The notes under the pieces: model-generated
Seen by the model: only the letters and a program-made list of their open reading frames with translations
What the model was told of the DNA's origin: nothing
The model's database searches: none
Source of the DNA: Clostridiales bacterium
GTDB taxonomy: Bacteria > Bacillota > Clostridia > Oscillospirales > Acutalibacteraceae
Direction: 5' to 3'
Assembly (NCBI GenBank): GCA_019415925.1
Contig: DXYG01000098.1
Coordinates: 1-8,323 of the forward strand
DNA: 8,323 bases
Translations under genes and position numbers: made by a program
In this document: positions 7,055-8,323 of the stretch, one piece after another
How the letters are laid out: every line of letters begins with the position of its first letter
How positions within the stretch are numbered: the stretch's first letter is position 1

Positions 7055-7081
7055 AGCCAGGTAATACTCCCTGGCTGTAGC
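7050..7081 (-). other. Putative rolling-circle origin: CRESS-type stem-loop with nonanucleotide
   Basis: Stem arms at 7050-7061 and 7070-7081 pair perfectly over 12 bp (inner arm CTACAGCCAGG), with two more G-T pairs outside. The loop is 8 nt. Read on the rep-coding strand, positions 7069 to 7061 are GAGTATTAC. Circovirus origins carry AAGTATTAC or TAGTATTAC and geminiviruses TAATATTAC, each nicked between bases 7 and 8. By analogy the nick would fall between 7063 and 7062. Orientation and place just ahead of rep match porcine circovirus. The structure and motif are seen directly; origin function is inferred. Confidence 0.8.
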
Positions 7082-7134
7082 GGCAATTCTTTCGACAACA
7101 AAACTGAAAACAGTTTTGTCGCCGCAGAATTGCC
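7082..7134. repeat. Second large imperfect hairpin abutting the origin
   Basis: Outer arms GGCAATTCT (7082-7090) and AGAATTGCC (7126-7134) are perfect. Inner arms ACAAAACTG (7098-7106) and CAGTTTTGT (7111-7119) are also perfect around an AAAA loop, with a GC-rich internal bulge between. It starts where the origin stem ends, giving about 100 bp of continuous secondary structure between the 106-aa gene and rep. It has no T run. It may be an accessory part of the origin, a single-strand initiation site, or an RNA structure tuning rep expression. Confidence 0.65.
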
Positions 7135-7146
7135 ATAATGTAGGGG

Positions 7147-7467
7147 TTAGTTTGCTTTTACGACTGAAATTGACTTAGCCTTGGCGGCTACTCGGTATTC
7201 ATTTGCGATTCTGTAAACAGAAAGCTCCAGACCCTCAAATCTTACCAGTGGGTAATCATTTTCAGGCATTTCGAGCTGCAAATCGCCGTCGATTTTTACG
7301 CTGAGCTTTTCCAAATGACGTTCAGCCATTGCCACGACGTACTTGAATCCATTAACCTCGTCCGTCCTCTTACCGTTTTCATATTTGAATGATGGGAGAA
7401 CCTCGGTTAGCAAAAGCTTCTTGCCAACGGTTGCGTTGGCGTCGATTATCAAATCTTGGATATTCAT
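7147..7467 (-). CDS. Conserved-looking 106-aa protein of unknown function, first gene of the rep operon
   Basis: This 106-aa soluble protein has no membrane segment and no motif I recognise. Residues 1-35 look partly helical (MNIQDLIIDANATVGKKLLL). The rest alternates charged and hydrophobic residues as in beta strands, with KLSVKIDGDLQLEMPENDYP, then LSVYRIANEYRVAAKAKSIS. The ATG at 7467 is chosen because GGAAAGAAG lies just upstream. The alternative ATG at 7518 adds 17 residues but has no ribosome binding site and lies close to the promoter. It is the first gene after the operon promoter, followed by the origin region and rep. In Tn916-type elements a small DUF961 protein holds the same place; I see no sequence match to that family. 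A DNA-binding helper of Rep or an autoregulator of the operon would fit, but both are guesses. Confidence 0.75.
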   Translation of the reverse strand: MNIQDLIIDANATVGKKLLLTEVLPSFKYENGKRTDEVNGFKYVVAMAERHLEKLSVKIDGDLQLEMPENDYPLVRFEGLELSVYRIANEYRVAAKAKSISVVKAN

Positions 7468-7528
7468 ATTGTCTTCTTTCCGCGGTAAAATCTGCATGCT
7501 TGATTTACCACTATACATTTTTAAAATT

Positions 7529-7544
7529 TCAAAGGTACCTTTGA
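7529..7544. promoter_or_regulatory. 16-bp perfect palindrome at the transcription start, likely operator
   Basis: TCAAAGGTACCTTTGA is a perfect 16-bp palindrome directly after the expected start site of the leftward promoter. A bound protein would block transcription there. Its half GGTACCTTTG resembles the AGTACTTTTG units at 7581-7614 with two changes, so the same regulator may bind all three sites. Confidence 0.6.
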
Positions 7545-7551
7545 TATTTAA

Positions 7552-7580
7552 ATTATAGTATAAATTTTAAAAATCAAAAA
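7552..7580 (-). promoter_or_regulatory. Promoter of the 106-aa/rep/ftsK/xis operon
   Basis: On the minus strand a perfect TATAAT lies at 7557-7552. With a 17-bp spacer the -35 would be TTTTTG (7580-7575), a poor match. TTGATT (7577-7572) is better but only 14 bp away. A consensus -10 with a weak -35, next to dyads immediately upstream, suggests activation or tight regulation. Transcription would start near 7545. Confidence 0.65.
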
Positions 7581-7614
7581 AGTACTTTTGTACCATATAG
7601 TACTTTTGTACTAT
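7581..7614. promoter_or_regulatory. Tandem AGTAC dyads upstream of the -35, likely regulator sites
   Basis: AGTACTTTTGTAC occurs at 7581-7593 and 7599-7611, with 18 bp between repeats; extended copies of 16 bp differ at one base. Each unit is itself a dyad, AGTAC-TTTT-GTAC, and in the second copy the arms extend to ATAGTAC and GTACTAT (7597-7614). The position next to the -35 and the palindrome at the start site point to a cooperative regulator. Rep or plasmid-type iterons are an alternative. Confidence 0.7.
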
Positions 7615-7637
7615 TTAAGTAAAAAATCAGATATAAG

Positions 7638-7682
7638 AAAAAACACCGCTGATAAATGCTTCGATTATCGGCGGTGTTTTTT
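7638..7682 (-). terminator. Terminator after the HTH gene, possibly bidirectional
   Basis: The stem CACCGCTGATAA with TTATCGGCGGTG (one G-T pair) is flanked by A and T runs, arms 7638-7655 and 7665-7682, with a 9-nt loop. On the minus strand it starts 3 nt after the HTH stop codon and ends in TTTTTT. It separates the regulator gene from the operon promoter. Confidence 0.9.
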
Positions 7683-7684
7683 TA

Positions 7685-8107
7685 TTAATTGTTTGTATTC
7701 AAACGGTATATTTTGGGTACATTATTCTCAATCAGATATTTGTTGATCTTCTCGGAAGTTGTGTCAGAGTATTCTCCGTTTTTACCACAAAATTCGATTT
7801 TGATAAAATCATCAATATTCTCAAGAACGTGCCAATAAGCTTTTAAAATAGGTATATTGGATTTACATAGACCGGCTTTTTTTAAAAGTAGTTTGCTGGT
7901 ATCATAATCGGGGTGTAAACCAAGGACTATTTTATAGATATTGCGAATGTAACAGTTAATTCCGAATCTTTTGATAATCTTTTGCAAAGTCCTTGTGCTT
8001 AACCCGGTGTTATCACACAGTCTGTCGTAAGTAAAATTTGAGTCCTCCATAACCATTTGCACAGCTTTTCCGAAGTCCTTTTCCGCACGAAGTTGTTTTG
8101 TATCCAT
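7685..8107 (-). CDS. HTH transcriptional regulator, XRE/Cro-like
   Basis: The protein is 140 aa from ATG 8107. A helix-turn-helix is clear at about residues 25-47 (FTYDRLCDNTGLSTRTLQKI), followed by a helical part including KLLLKKAGL, a phrase common in XRE-type regulators, and an acidic tail. No enzymatic or membrane part is visible. The start is uncertain: the frame stays open to a TTG at 8146, and neither start has a good ribosome binding site. The only strong site nearby (AAAGGAG, 8188-8182) serves an ATG at 8174 in another frame, so the gene may have an N-terminal frameshift or a leader peptide. It ends at its own terminator just upstream of the operon promoter with its AGTAC dyads. It is the obvious candidate to bind them, though this is inference. 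Confidence 0.75.
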   Translation of the reverse strand: MDTKQLRAEKDFGKAVQMVMEDSNFTYDRLCDNTGLSTRTLQKIIKRFGINCYIRNIYKIVLGLHPDYDTSKLLLKKAGLCKSNIPILKAYWHVLENIDDFIKIEFCGKNGEYSDTTSEKINKYLIENNVPKIYRLNTNN

Positions 8108-8174
8108 AATCGCCAATAAATATGATACAAAACCATGCGATTTCAAAATAAAAATTATTAAGAAAATATTGCAT
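8013..8174 (-). other. 53-codon overlapping reading frame with the only good ribosome binding site
   Basis: AAAGGAG followed by a 7-nt gap precedes ATG 8174. This frame codes for 53 residues, hydrophobic at first (EIAWFCIIFIG), then basic, and ends inside the HTH gene in a different frame. It could be a leader peptide coupled to the HTH gene, or the true start of a frameshifted HTH gene. The second half looks like an out-of-frame reading, so I do not call it a gene. Confidence 0.25.
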
Positions 8175-8201
8175 TATATTTCTCCTTTCAAAATAAAAAT
8201 T
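8141..8201. repeat. 16-bp direct repeat flanking the AAAGGAG and ATG
   Basis: TTTCAAAATAAAAATT is present at 8141-8156 and again at 8186-8201, 45 bp apart. The segment between holds the ribosome binding site and ATG of the small overlapping frame. This suggests a local duplication or a past insertion. It does not match the putative attachment core at 3240. Confidence 0.7.
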
Positions 8202-8203
8202 TT

Positions 8204-8236
8204 TTGGTGGTTTTTGATTTTTGCCCCAACCACCAA
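8204..8236. repeat. 9-bp inverted repeat upstream of the HTH gene
   Basis: TTGGTGGTT (8204-8212) and AACCACCAA (8228-8236) are perfect inverted repeats around a 15-nt loop. On the minus strand the arm is followed by AAAA and only then TTTTT, so it is a poor terminator. It may be an mRNA leader structure or an operator. From 8237 to the window end the sequence is very AT-rich, with no gene and no convincing promoter. Confidence 0.5.
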
Positions 8237-8323
8237 GGGCACATAATTAATTTGTCTACTTCTCAAAAATTTTATAAAGAAAAACACTTTTTCTATACTT
8301 CTAAAAATATCATAAAAAATCAA

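Noticed and set aside
6051..7136. Longer Rep starting at 7136 with a Cys-rich 40-residue extension
   Set aside because: The extension reads through the origin hairpins, has no ribosome binding site and is unlike any Rep N-terminus. ATG 7016 has a near-perfect site.
7581..7614. CRISPR array
   Set aside because: Only two short units with a 5-bp gap and no spacers or cas genes. They are operator-like dyads.
8204..8236. Terminator at the right edge
   Set aside because: Neither strand has a T run directly after the stem. Kept only as an inverted repeat.

Overview
The window is AT-rich, with strong GGAGG-type ribosome binding sites and sigma-A-like promoters. Its protein families (Tn916-type integrase, FtsK/SpoIIIE ATPase, large serine recombinase, DUF927 protein) are typical of gut Clostridia, probably Oscillospiraceae such as Ruminococcus. 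No species can be named from this sequence alone. Apart from one small membrane protein, everything recognisable belongs to mobile elements.

Left part (1-3239, plus strand): a promoter with a dyad operator drives a small four-helix membrane protein, which ends at a clean terminator. Debris of an older mobile element follows: a frameshifted small gene, a DUF927 P-loop protein cut off at about 1738, and a large serine recombinase that lacks its catalytic domain and carries a one-base frameshift at 1806. The DUF927 and recombinase pieces are joined directly to each other, so a deletion probably fused two genes.

Right part (3240 to about 8100 or beyond, minus strand): a compact, apparently intact integrative element. 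From its left edge it carries a putative attachment site resembling the 3' end of a tRNA gene, two 11-bp direct repeats (likely integrase arm sites), a Tn916-family tyrosine integrase with its own promoter, a small excisionase, an FtsK/SpoIIIE-type DNA translocase, and a replication initiator of the CRESS-DNA type (HUH nuclease plus superfamily 3 helicase, as in circoviruses and geminiviruses). Upstream of these lie an origin-like stem-loop, a 106-aa protein of unknown function, a promoter with palindromic operators, and an HTH regulator. The other end of the element is not visible.

The main discovery is at 7050-7081, 45 nt upstream of the rep start. A perfect 12-bp stem there presents GAGTATTAC on the rep-coding strand. 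This differs by one base from the circovirus origin nonanucleotide AAGTATTAC, and short TTTGCTAC iterons adjoin it. Together with the Rep protein, this implies a virus-like rolling-circle origin working inside a bacterial integrative element.

Proposed working model (inference): Xis and Int excise the element as a circle, Rep nicks the stem-loop and replicates it, and the membrane-anchored FtsK-like ATPase moves the DNA between cells. That gene set resembles the minimal actinomycete AICEs. The HTH protein, or the 106-aa protein, may control the operon through the AGTAC dyads.
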